Part shown: positions 48,601 through 58,554 of the stretch, one piece after another
Position numbering within the stretch: position 1 is the stretch's first letter
Layout of the letters: each line of letters opens with the position of its first letter
Assembly (NCBI GenBank): GCA_023053545.1
Contig: JAKZAN010000002.1
Location: 12,272,790-12,336,789 of the forward strand
Origin: Lepidurus packardi
Taxonomy: Eukaryota; Arthropoda; Branchiopoda; Notostraca; Triopsidae
DNA: 64,000 bases
Direction of reading: 5' to 3'
The notes under the pieces: model-generated
Told to the model about the DNA's origin: nothing
Database searches by the model: none
What the model saw: only the letters and a program-made list of their open reading frames with translations
Program-made: the position numbers and the translations under genes

Positions 48601-51047
48601 TAAAAACCTGTCTCTTTTCCACCTCGCCTTGGTGCTATAACAAAACAACCATCCATCATGGGATTGCTGATGGCGCCAGGTTTTGGAGCTATTACGCATT
48701 ACCTCACGCATTATGATTCTCAATGAATGGCAGGACGGGGTTTCCAAAACCAATAAAAGTCGTACCGAAGGACCTTTTATACAAAACAGACAAAAGCCCA
48801 GGCAAATCCAATCTGCCATCCCTTCAGGCCAGTAATACATCATACGCATAACCCATATAATTAGATTTACGAAAATGTCAAGCATCAGACCCCTCAAGCC
48901 GAAATCTACAGTATACGTATCCCGATCCCACACAAGGAATGAAAATTAATAAAGGAGAAAAAAATAATAACATAAAAATAAATCAAGAAATACCTGTCGA
49001 TGATCGCTGAGGATTATGATTTGTGGCTTTAGTTTGTAATCTGGGTGGTAAAGGCGGCGGTTGGTATACAGGTTTAACTCCACTGTCAATCACTGACTCG
49101 GTTGATTTGGATGAGGTTCCTTCCGCACCATGTGGTGGCACCTAACACACAAAAGACAAGCGAGATTACTAACCAACTTCTCAGGTTTCCTCTCAAATTA
49201 ATGCGTTCCTCCTCAACAATGCATCGACGGAGTCATATTCATGCTAGTCAAGATAGTTCACGAAACCACAAGACGATATCTCTGAGAACGAGGTTTGGTT
49301 TGAAGTGTCCATTGTATGCTAAAATTGCGCATGAAGCTCACTGAATCCGACAGTATGAAAAACGATGCCTTTGTTTCCCCGCACCATCCCAACACCTTCG
49401 CTTCCTGTAACCATCCTTTTACTCAACATACTTGGGTTTCGACGCCACCACTAAACATTCACCGTGCCAAAAATTATCAACTTGCGCAGTTTTCTTAGAC
49501 CATAAAGTCATAAAATCCAAAGGGGAGCTATGAACAATATCACTGTGGGAACTGAACCACGGTTCTACACTTGTACTCTACGTCGAGCGCTAACGACAAT
49601 AACTAAAGAAGGAAGAGGTCAAGCCTTGGGATCCTACGCTGGAGCAAACCCCAGGAAAGAGGATGTGTGCCACAGGTAGTAAAGCTATTATCATATACAG
49701 GTACGCATACACGGTGGGGAAGTGAAGGGGGTTTCGTTTTAGTTCTCGGGGGCAAAAATAAACCACTCCTTGCCATCCTCCTCCTCCTCTCTTTGGGTAT
49801 CAAAAGGTAAACTTAATTGTTCCGTTCCCAGGCAGGACAAGAGGGGGTTGTTAAAAGAATTTAAATGGACTCCGCAACACCTGGAGGCCTGGCTTGCTTT
49901 TACAAGTTTAGGACTTACTTTTCGCGGGAGGAGACACCGTATACCTCTTTTTTTTCATGATTGGGTTCCAATGCATTCTATAGCCTAGCTTTTCGATACG
50001 GATACATTATACCCTACAGTCACTTGAGGCTTAGCATAACTTTTGTAGAGTCATTTCAATTTTACATTGGACACACTGACTGTTGAGCTTATTCCCAAGT
50101 GACTGTCGTCGTTTCAAGTATGAAACGTGTCGCGGATAAGATTTATGGGTTTACTCTTAGTCATCATAGCGAAATCCTGAACTGAACTCTTGTCTTGTGT
50201 GAAGAGTTTTCTCTTACCCCAAAATTAGCGAGCACTTTCCGGAAGCTACTGGCATGACAGTAAACAGGCACCTTGCTCATTAACCTGGCCCTACGTGGCA
50301 GCCGCAACCTCGAAGTTGGCAATTACGGTACCATCTAATTAATGCATATCGAAACTTCCCGTCAGCAGAGTTACCTTCACTATGCATTTAATAACATACA
50401 TTAGGATCCAAGCTGTACAAATTTTGTACGAATATAGATAACCCGGAAGGTACTGTGGAACATTTAGTATGCAAACGGCATTATGCGCTTCCAAGTTTAT
50501 TGCTTCTCCCCTTGGATATTTAGTCACATAACATACCAATTATAAGGTTGATGCCCTGCCCTTTTGCGTTTTCAAGCGTACAATTTCTCAGCACGTGCGA
50601 AAATATTAAAAACCAAAATCAAAAAGGAGGTGAGAAGCAGAAATGTCAAGCGCAAAAGGAACAACTTCTCAGGCGGTCCTTGAAGGCAAGCCCCGGCGAG
50701 TTTTTTCCTCGATCAAATCGAAATTTTTGGCAGAATATAACACCAAAAGAATGAAATCTCACGCAGTTATTTCCCCACAGAGGTATGCGAGAACAGGTCA
50801 AACTCACCAAGCAACCCATACTTTACATTCCAAAGAATAGAAGGAGGTTCTCTAGCAAAAACACTTTTGACACTGAACATGAGCCCAGCACGGCCCACAA
50901 CTTTGCAAACCCCCCTTTGACTCTCCATGTACGGATAACCATCACTTGTCCTCGGAATACTAGTAAATTCACTCACTTCTTTTTTGCTAACTTCTGGACG
51001 CTTACCTCGTTATTAAGTTGAATTCCTTGTTGCGGTTGGGTCTGCAT
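39643..51047 (-). CDS. Large SAM-domain, proline-rich coiled-coil scaffold protein
   Basis: The family was not recognised beyond its domain. Exons: 51047-51006, 49141-48994, 45421-45135, 44205-43930, 43393-43289, 43133-42946, 42846-42687, 42588-40884, 40810-40584, 40525-40340, 40275-40171, 40111-39887 and 39810-39643; 3822 nt, 1273 aa. The N-terminal half has SH3-ligand-like stretches (YQPPPLPPRLQ, SPPPYRQPPPLLQQ) and tyrosine-rich text (NSYVAMHYPAPEPNPYVEY). The long exon 8 (568 codons) is disordered, Asn/Ser-rich, with a basic block RKLAGKTYHHIKDIF. Coiled coil follows (RRQLEGLETMYSK, RLESHVVTLARSVAHL, ENIRSEIAQLR). The C-terminus is a SAM domain: PPLLRIFLKKLGYEKYAPLF, ERVGLIELPYLTEDRLQ and MGIPMGPRLRILQEAQ. 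It is probably a cytoplasmic adaptor. Confidence 0.85.
45422..48993. other. Intron 2 of the SAM gene (3.6 kb)
   Basis: This is bounded by ACAG|GTATTTC and AATTAG|AA. It contains the plus-strand exon-like ORF at 46857-47058. A 142-codon minus-strand frame at 48505-48933 has no recognisable features. No other gene was seen. Confidence 0.4.
46857..47058 (+). pseudogene. Unassigned last-exon-like ORF nested in SAM gene intron
   Basis: The plus-strand frame reads GKLKHTRDKVIASFHGEDPP, DLRPLMREREDKLRVSIIRR and TYEVLRELYQSVVES, then TAA. The charged, helix-like composition is more protein-like than the surrounding frames, and an acceptor-like TTTATTTAG|GC sits at about 46871. No matching upstream exon was found. 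It may be the end of a nested gene or a decayed retrocopy. Family unknown. Confidence 0.3.
49142..51005. other. Intron 1 of the SAM gene (1.9 kb)
   Basis: This separates a 14-codon first exon from the rest of the gene. No supported feature was seen inside. Confidence 0.4.
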
Positions 51048-53891
51048 GGTCTCATTATCCAAATCCAATCATACAACACATGGAATCAAGCCGCAAGAAG
51101 TACAATGTTGTGTCACGTCACTGGTACTTCACTCGGTCACTTATCTCCGTTTGCGTTGCTTGAACCGCTCACTGTAACCAAAAGGGTAAAAAAGGATACC
51201 TCACATAAGCATTGTCACGACGCAACACAACGAACAATTACTATATACGAAATGGTACATGGTACAAGACTGAAAAATGGACAACACCATATGGGAAAGC
51301 TAAGTTGTGGAAGCCTTAAAAGAAACTTCCAGGTGCGTAAAACAAAACTTCCGAATCTTTTTATTTTTTTTAAATATTGCCAACCACCTGTTTTTAAACG
51401 TTTTTAAGGTACTGTCCATTGAAAATTAATCGGTTTTCGTTCACTGTGAAATGCGGTCTAAAACTGGAATCTGGTGGCAAGTTTTTCTTTAAATCGTTGC
51501 GAATTTTGCGGCACTCACACAATGGGAAACCTGCCAAGGATTACGGAGCTACTGTTGCTTGAACTAAACACCGCGGTGCACGGAACTATGTCGCGATCTG
51601 ATCACGAAATGTATCCAGCATGGTCAAATGACATTTCCTTCTCTGTCGGATTGCTGAGCTTGGAAACCTGCGTCAATTTCCGTCCTCTTCCTCTTTCATC
51701 CCCCTTCTCTTTCGCTCTCAAGCCAAGCGCTGCGTGTCTGCTAAAAAATGGGCGTACTCAATTCCTTTAGGACAGGTAACCTAGAAGTTGAATGACACCC
51801 TTTGTCAAATGGCTTTGGGTCAAACGTCAGACTTGACGAGAAATTCAATTCCTATAAAACTCAATCTCAAGGCAGTGCTGGTTTCAGGCAACGCTCAAAA
51901 TAAAAGAGAACATTGCATTGACTGACCCAGAATTTTGCTCCAGGGGCACCGACAACAAAAGAATCGGTAAGGCACTCCTACAAACCAATTCAAATCAAAG
52001 TTGGTCAGTCACGGAGTCAGGACGTTAAGACGCGCCAAGCATGGGCACGACAAATTCGGACGCAGTTGCAGACTTGTTGCATTCACAATGCACTTTGGCA
52101 GTAGCAGCTTTCTATACAAGCTCGTAACTACTCAGCGTTTTGACTTCTCTCGCCTTGTACGGAAGTAAGTGCGTACTTAGCCAATGACAGGCATAACAAA
52201 TCCCACACAAATAACAGTAGTCAGATTTCCAAACCAGCTCCTCCCTTTAATATGTTTATTTTACACTGGTCAATTACTGACTAGAATCTCGACGTCAATC
52301 ACGTATGTGTATTTAAGTTATTACACATCCGCGAATTCACAACAGACACACCTTTGCAGTATGCTAACTGTTCCTCGACTGAAAATCTAACATGTACCGT
52401 AAGCGTAACACAAAGGTGAGAACGTTGGCACCCCAAGCAAAACTTTTTTTTAACAATTATTCTGTACTTTAGTTTTGTGGTACTGGGAATCTCCCGAAGC
52501 ATAATTCGCCTGCCATTGCCACGTTCTTATTACCTTTTTCCGCGTTCATTTTGTTTAATGTAGCTTCAAACTGGCGGCGACGTGGACAAGTGTTTTCTCA
52601 TAATTGTCCCCCCAACTCGCTTACGTAAGGCATTCTGTTGACGTATACTTTGAAAAAGTAGATTCTCACTATCCAGTTCGGCTCTTTCTCCCAAGCCAAT
52701 CTCACTTCCAACGTAGCAAAGCTCTCGGTTTGGTGTGTCAAGTTCTTGGACGAGCGCGCGGAGGTCAAAGCCACTGGCACGAAGCAAATATTATCACGAC
52801 AAGACGACGGCCAGATTGAAAAAGGTAGATAAGCTCAATTTGTTAGTCTCCTGTAGCACAAGACAAGAGTAGCAGGTTATGGTTCTATCTCGCTTTTTTA
52901 CTCGTGTTGTACTAAGGCTCACTTCGGGCAGAACATTTGCTGTTTTGCTTCGGAAACAGTGTCTGAGCGCCATCAGCCGAGTCCACACCGCATGGACTTG
53001 TAAAAGTTCTCCCGTTTTCTCTCACGGTCTGTCCAGTGGGAGGCGGGGGGAAGCAGGTGCGCTGTTTTTGAGAAGTTGCTGGGTAAATGCAGCGGAGGTT
53101 GGTAATTAAGTGCTGGTTGGGGGAGATGGAAAGGGGTACCCAAGCTCAGGCAAAGTACTCCAGGAAACAGGTTCGTATCCGGTCTCAATTTCCCAACCTT
53201 GTACCGGAAAAAAATGCGGATTCGGGCGTTGAAGAACAAATTTATGGTTTACCAACGGCCAAATGCCAAAATTCCAATTCTCTTTTGCGACAATGAGCTT
53301 ATTGCGATATTCTTCGCTCTGTGACACATTGCATGCTCAGGCGCAAAACCAACGCTCGTTTTTTTTTTATTAAGGAAAGAAAGACATGACACATAAAATG
53401 CGATAGCTCGTTGCACTTCCGGAGTGAAAAGATAATCCTATGCTCAATCTTAACCATAACGGGGGGAAAACAATATTTTTAATTAGTTACGCAAATCGCA
53501 AATTGGCAACAAGTCCTGATGTCATGACCGCCGTGCGCAAGGGCACGCACAGCGAGTTTTCTTTACAAGTGAACTTTTCACGGTCACGAAGTTGCGTGGG
53601 GAAGCGCAGCAAGGAACGTTCGCTTTTTTCCGAGACAAAAGCGAGTAGTATTTGTAGTACACCAGGCTGAAAAATATACGACCGACAGCGCTCCGATAAG
53701 CGCAGCTCCGCCTTTGTGAAGAGTTCAAATGCTTCTTCTTTATAAGAAGCGAAGGAATTTCGCCGGTTATCAGTGAAGGGGGCTTAACAGGGGAAGGTCA
53801 GTTTGCTAATGGAGTTTTGTGCACTTTGTGTGTTTCTTTTTTCCCCAGGACCTAATAAAGCAACACGCCACGATTAACTTCAAGTGCTATT
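51048..53891. other. Intergenic region between SAM gene and NUDT22
   Basis: About 2.8 kb. Apart from the uncertain minus-strand coding-like patch at 52560-52984, no gene is supported. It should hold the promoters of both flanking genes. Confidence 0.3.
52560..52984 (-). other. Coding-like patch, possible small unresolved gene
   Basis: On the minus strand, MALRHCFRSKTANVLPE begins at about 52976 (basic, with no acidic residue until its last position; it could be a mitochondrial targeting start) and ends at a GTGAGC donor. Downstream, FDLRALVQELDTPNRELCYV and DSENLLFQSIRQQNAL precede a GTAAGC donor, and RRRQFEATLNKMNAEK precedes a GTAATA donor. The phases do not join cleanly with the acceptors I can see, so no model is offered. 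It may be a real short-exon gene diverging from NUDT22, or noise. Confidence 0.25.
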
Positions 53892-54870
53892 ATGGCAACG
53901 GCGGGACTAGACTTCATTGATCTTTTAGACCAAGGCCGCCCCAGGACACGTCAGGAAACGTGTGTTGAGTTCAACATGCGAAAATACAATCGGAAGAAGC
54001 ACCCGGATTATGAAGCAGAGCTTGAGCAGATTTGGCTGGAAAGGTGCGCGCGGAATGTTAAACTATACAACGGGACCAAATTCCGCTTAGCCTCAGCTGT
54101 GGCCAAGTCGAGTCTGTGTGTTCAGCTCAATATTGGTATCACATGCTATAAAGACCTCATCAGCACCAATCTCTCGCCACTGATGGGCAAACAGATGTTC
54201 CAAGCGGGCGTCGGAAATGACAGAAAAGACGGGGGAGTGTACTTGGCGAATCCTGTGGGAGTGGGTTCCTTGCTTCTCTTGCGAGACAACAAGTTTTTGT
54301 TTATGTGGAGAGCAACGTGGACTGGCGAAGATGCTGGATTGCTAGACAGACCTGGCGGGCATGCTGAGCCGGACGCAGCAATCAAGAAAGTGATGCAAGA
54401 TTTTGAAGCAGACATGAACCAAACTTGGGATGTCTACGAAACACTAACCAACGAGCTCGTAAGAGACGAAGTGTTCGATTCGACCCTATGCGAAATCCGA
54501 GATGAACTCAACATTCCGCTTCACAATCTGTCCGATCCTTTGCTTATGGGTATTGCTACCATTCAGAAGAAATACGGAAGACCAAGCTTAGAGTTCTTGG
54601 TCAGGTAAGTCGCGGTCATGTGGTCATGCGGTCATGTCATGATGCAGGAGGGATTAATCACTATCTTTCATTATTAGCTGCGATTTGACTTCACAAGAAG
54701 CAGAGGCACTGTACCAAGAAGGAACTCAATTAGAAGCTGACGAATCAGTCGGATTGCTGTTCCTGGACTACCAGCAAGTGAAAACCAAGACCGTGCCTGG
54801 GCGATATTCCGATCACATGACGGATTCAACTAAAGCCGCAATAGAACTCTTTAGCCGTACAAATTGGTAG
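53892..54870 (+). CDS. NUDT22: NUDT22-like UDP-sugar hydrolase (Nudix family)
   Basis: NUDT22 hydrolyses UDP-glucose and UDP-galactose to UMP and sugar phosphate. There are two exons, 53892-54604 and 54678-54870, split within a serine codon; 301 aa, close to the human length. The region DRPGGHAEPD followed by ELVRDEVFDSTLCEIRDELN corresponds to the family's irregular Nudix box. The usual R-E-x-x-E-E core is C-E-I-R-D-E, as in other NUDT22 proteins, and the glycine is replaced by Asn. Further matches are PLLMGIA, GRPSLEFLVSCDLTSQEAE, ESVGLLFLDYQQV and TKAAIELF. The ATG at 53892 is the first in frame. It lies tail to tail with TBP, 184 bases apart. Confidence 0.92.
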
Positions 54871-54884
54871 CGTGATCAAACGAT

Positions 54885-54890
54885 TTTATT
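54885..54890 (-). terminator. TBP: Candidate TBP poly(A) signal
   Basis: AATAAA on the minus strand, about 165 bases after the TBP stop codon and just 15 bases past the NUDT22 stop. Confidence 0.4.
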
Positions 54891-55008
54891 ACAAAATGAA
54901 GATGAGGCATTACTGAACTGCCACATACTGTAACTTTATCAATGAGCAGTCCTGACAAAAAAGCGAATAAGATTCGAATAAGATATCAATGTTCATCCAT
55001 ATCGTTAA

Positions 55009-55014
55009 AATAAA
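55009..55014 (+). terminator. NUDT22: Candidate NUDT22 poly(A) signal
   Basis: AATAAA 139 bases after the NUDT22 stop and 41 bases short of the TBP stop. If both this and the signal at 54885 are used, the two mRNAs overlap in antisense. Confidence 0.4.
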
Positions 55015-55054
55015 CAACGAAAAAAAAACAACTGCATTGCTTGCTCCACACACA

Positions 55055-56300
55055 TCACTGTTTCTTGAAACTCTTCAGGATAGGATAAATGTTTTCGAAA
55101 GCTTCATAAATCTCTTGACGCACTTTAGCCCCTATAACAAATTCCCCAATCAAGTCCAAACATAACATAACATGACTGCAAATAAATCGTTACCTGTAAG
55201 TACAACTTTCCCAGATACGAAAATCAACAACACAATACGCGGCTTCACCATACGGTAAATAAGACCAGGAAACAACTCGGGCTCGTAGCTTTTTTTCAAA
55301 GATAAAGTATAAACAACTTTGGATTAAAAGTACCTAGAATTTGTTTTTACCTGCTAAACTGGCTGTGGGTAAGGACCAAGCCTTCCAAACGGATTGGGAA
55401 CTTTACATCACAACTTCCTACCATATTCTGGATCTTAAAATCTAAAAATTTGGCCTAGTCACAGTTCAAACATTAGGCAAAACTGGCATACACGATATAT
55501 ACATGAATTCAAACCTGAAAACCAAGCTTCTGGACAATTCGAGCGTATTTCCTGGCAGCCAAACGCGAGTCTTCCTCACTTTTAGCACCAGTGCATACCA
55601 TTTTGCCTGAGCTGAAGATCAGAGCCGTAGTACGAGGTTCGCGAATTCTCATAATGACGGCTGCAAACCGCTTAGGGTTATATTCGGCATTACGTGCGTG
55701 GAGAGCAATCTTCTTCAAATCAAGCTTGCATCCCAGGTTGACAGTTGAAACAATATTCCTTCATAAACGTAAATTACGTCAAGATAACTATCACAACCAT
55801 AAAAAGGTTACTGTAATTGAGGAATTATGCCCGGATCAGCCGAAGCAGGCGTGTGAGGGGTCATCGGAGCTGGCGTAGCTGGATTAAACATTGCTGCTGG
55901 TGTGCTCTCAGATGCTGCATTAATGCTCTTGTGAACGGCAGGGGACATTAAGTTTTGCTAAAAATAATATAAAATTAGGCAATGGCTTTTAGAACATTAT
56001 AAAGTGCAACGACAGTGAAACAAAGAGCATATTAATTACTGGAGTCTGGGGTTGCAGCAAATGCTGTGGTGTAAAACCAGGCATGCTGTAAGACGTTGGC
56101 GCATTGGAAGCATGTTGTTGATGAGGTAGCGAAATACCAAACGGAGACGGTTGTTGAAATAAATTGGCAGGGTTGCGTGGAGGATTGGATGCCTGATTGG
56201 GTTGGTTCATGGGAATAATCTGCTGGTCTTCTTCTGGCTGATGCAAAGGCGTCCCAATGCTAGGGATACTAAACCCTGGGCTTGGAAGCATTTGATCCAT
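55055..56300 (-). CDS. TBP: TATA-box-binding protein
   Basis: TBP nucleates transcription by RNA polymerases I, II and III. Exons: 56300-56040, 55957-55812, 55758-55515, 55454-55351, 55288-55194 and 55131-55055; 927 nt, 308 aa. The N-terminal half is low-complexity Pro/Gln/Asn-rich and starts [10 protein letters not shown], similar to animal TBPs but without a long polyglutamine run. It ends with [19 protein letters not shown] as in other metazoans. The saddle-shaped core (about residues 130-308) is highly conserved: [100 protein letters not shown] and [20 protein letters not shown]. Divergent from the glycoprotein gene at 57338. Confidence 0.98.
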
Positions 56301-57337
56301 GTTTGCGGATATTAACTACCGCGAATTTATAACTAAAGTCGTTCTTTATGGCCAAAACTGTGAAAACTGTCAACACAACCAAAACTAAAACCGCTCAATC
56401 AACGCAAGCTAATAACTTCCTCGCTAGATGGCTGTTTCTACCGCTCACACGGTTATTTCAGCTATTTCAGCAGAAGCGCTAATTATTCAAATTTAGAAGT
56501 AATTTTAATGGTGCCGCATCTTCATTTTGAACTTGAGAATTACAACCACATATTGAGATTGATAAGCTTTTTATATAGTAAGCCATATAATACACAGATT
56601 CGTTATATCATAAGGCGTTTAAATACATTGAACAAATAAGGTACTTCGTATTTATACTTGTACTCCTAAGTACTTAACATATGCATGTATTAGAAAGTAA
56701 TTATTAAATATTTCTTACTTATTCAGTGGGATAAAATTATAATTCCTCTAAATCTGCTGCTTTTATAGTTTCACTTTTAGCAAAAATTTATTGTTATTAA
56801 TATTTATTTGTTATTACTATTGTTATTAATACTATTACTAATAGTACTATTAATACTACTACTACTACTACTAATACTATTGCTATTATTATTAATATAT
56901 ATTGTTATTAATATTTTGTTGTTATTACAATTTATTATTATTTAATATATTGTTACTACAGTAATAAAAATTCCTTTCCGGTTGGTTTAAATGGCATATT
57001 GAAAGAGTTAACTAAATTCCTCGCAGTAGTTCAACGACACTAACTACACAACTTGCGGGTATTAAGCACCCTTATACTTGCCGCTACCCGTACACATTCT
57101 TTTTCGAGATCTAGGGATTAATGAAACGGCAATATTGTTTATCCCGACTCCCTCCCTTGTGTCACTTACTTACATCCACACACACACACACCTGCTCGGA
57201 TGCGTCATTACACAGATGGTCCGAATATCGTTCTTCTTTCATTTGCTCGACGGCAGTCTAACTCGTACAAGTGTACCCGTCACTAGTCCTCTGAAGTATT
57301 GGACGATTTCTAAGTGTTTAATTAAGTTATCAGTTCT
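56301..57337. other. Divergent intergenic region with AT-rich microsatellite
   Basis: The 5' part should hold the TBP promoter. About 56770-56960 is a degenerate TTA/TAC-type microsatellite (ATTAATA, ACTACTACT runs), very AT-rich. A CACACACACACAC run lies at 57178-57192. No gene is supported. Confidence 0.5.
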
Positions 57338-58285
57338 ATGCCTAAAGCGCAGGGTATGGCGAGTTACGCTATGTTATCCCAAGACGGAGATGACAGAGAT
57401 CGCGAAATTACGAGAGGCTTAGGCCGTTCGTTGCGTTTCTATGATCCAGTGAAAGAAAGGCGGTGTTGCAAGCCGTGGTTCAAATGGACTTTTATTACAC
57501 TCGTCATTATTTTAGTCGTCACAGTCAGCGTTCTAGTTCCTCTCGCGTTCATTTTATCCCCAGATGTTTTCCCCCTCGCAGCTTTCGTTCAGCACAAGAA
57601 CGCTACTTCCAATGAAACAGTCGAAAATTTGGGTACGAGTACGGAAACACCTACAACGTCTTTGAAGGATGCAACACCAGCTGGAACCGGCGATATTAAC
57701 ATCACAACAGCACATTCCGACCCAACTATCTCTCCCGAGCTAATCGGATCGAACTTAACAGCTGAAATTCTGTTTACTATTAACGTAACACAGGCTCAAG
57801 CCGAAACATTGAACGTGACATCTAGCCCTCTTGTTGATGCGAACAACAACACGGCCCAAATCCACCTAACTACTAGTCCTAATCCTGAATCTGCTAACAA
57901 TACCAACACTTCGAGTTTATATGACTCCGTAGTCAATATTAAAAATGAAGTCTACGACTGGGCGGTACGATTTCCAACAAACTGGAAACAGTTATTGAAT
58001 TGAAAAAACTTGAAAATTTTTAGGAGAGAACTTTCTCGGAACTTCCATTGCTTCCAACCATTATTACAGGATCGGCGATCTTTCTAGCCCTTACAACCAT
58101 TTTGTGGCTCGTAATGTACCGTCGCATTGTACGTCGACAACGTCGAAAGGCCATTTCAGTAAGACATGCAGCATAAGCTCTTGAACTACTTAATGAACTT
58201 AAATTTATTTCCGTAGAAAATGATAACGGATTTGCAAGCTGGGGACAAGTCAGTCCTCTTATCGAACAGCTCAGATGAAGAGTAA
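57338..58285 (+). CDS. Two-pass membrane glycoprotein of unknown family
   Basis: Not recognised as a known family. Exons: 57338-57964, 58024-58158 and 58217-58285; 831 nt, 276 aa, with introns of 59 and 58 bases. Topology by hydrophobicity: a cytosolic basic N-terminus ending RRCCKPWFKW, transmembrane segment 1 at about residues 50-75 (ITLVIILVVTVSVLVPLAFI), then a Thr/Asn/Ser-rich outer loop of about 140 residues with many N-x-S/T sites (NATS, NITT, NLTA, NVTQ, NVTS, NNTA, NNTN, NTSS). Transmembrane segment 2 (IITGSAIFLALTTILWLVMY) is followed by RRIVRRQRRK and an acidic end SDEE. The cysteine pair before segment 1 could be palmitoylated. The ATG at 57356 is an alternative start. A mucin-like surface or lysosomal role is inference. 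Confidence 0.7.
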
Positions 58286-58554
58286 ATTACATTGGGTCGA
58301 AGCTTTAGCCCCGTTCGTTAACTTGTGACTATAAAAACCAGGGAAAATTTAAAGGAAACTATATATTTTGCCACAAAAACCGCACCATTTCAGTGCTAAA
58401 TGCCACAGTGGTTCCGATTGTCGTTCTTGCGATTTCTTTATCCACGAGATCTGAGGTTAACCTTCTGATATGTATCCTTCCTTCCTTGTTCGTTTCAGTA
58501 ACCTAAAGTTAATGCGTTTGCTCGGCTGGTCCTATTTGCAAAGAATACAAGAAA

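Noticed and set aside
48505-48933. Minus-strand 142-codon hydrophobic ORF in the SAM gene intron
   Set aside because: No recognisable domain, no flanking splice pattern and an irregular composition; lies wholly within an intron of a same-strand gene.
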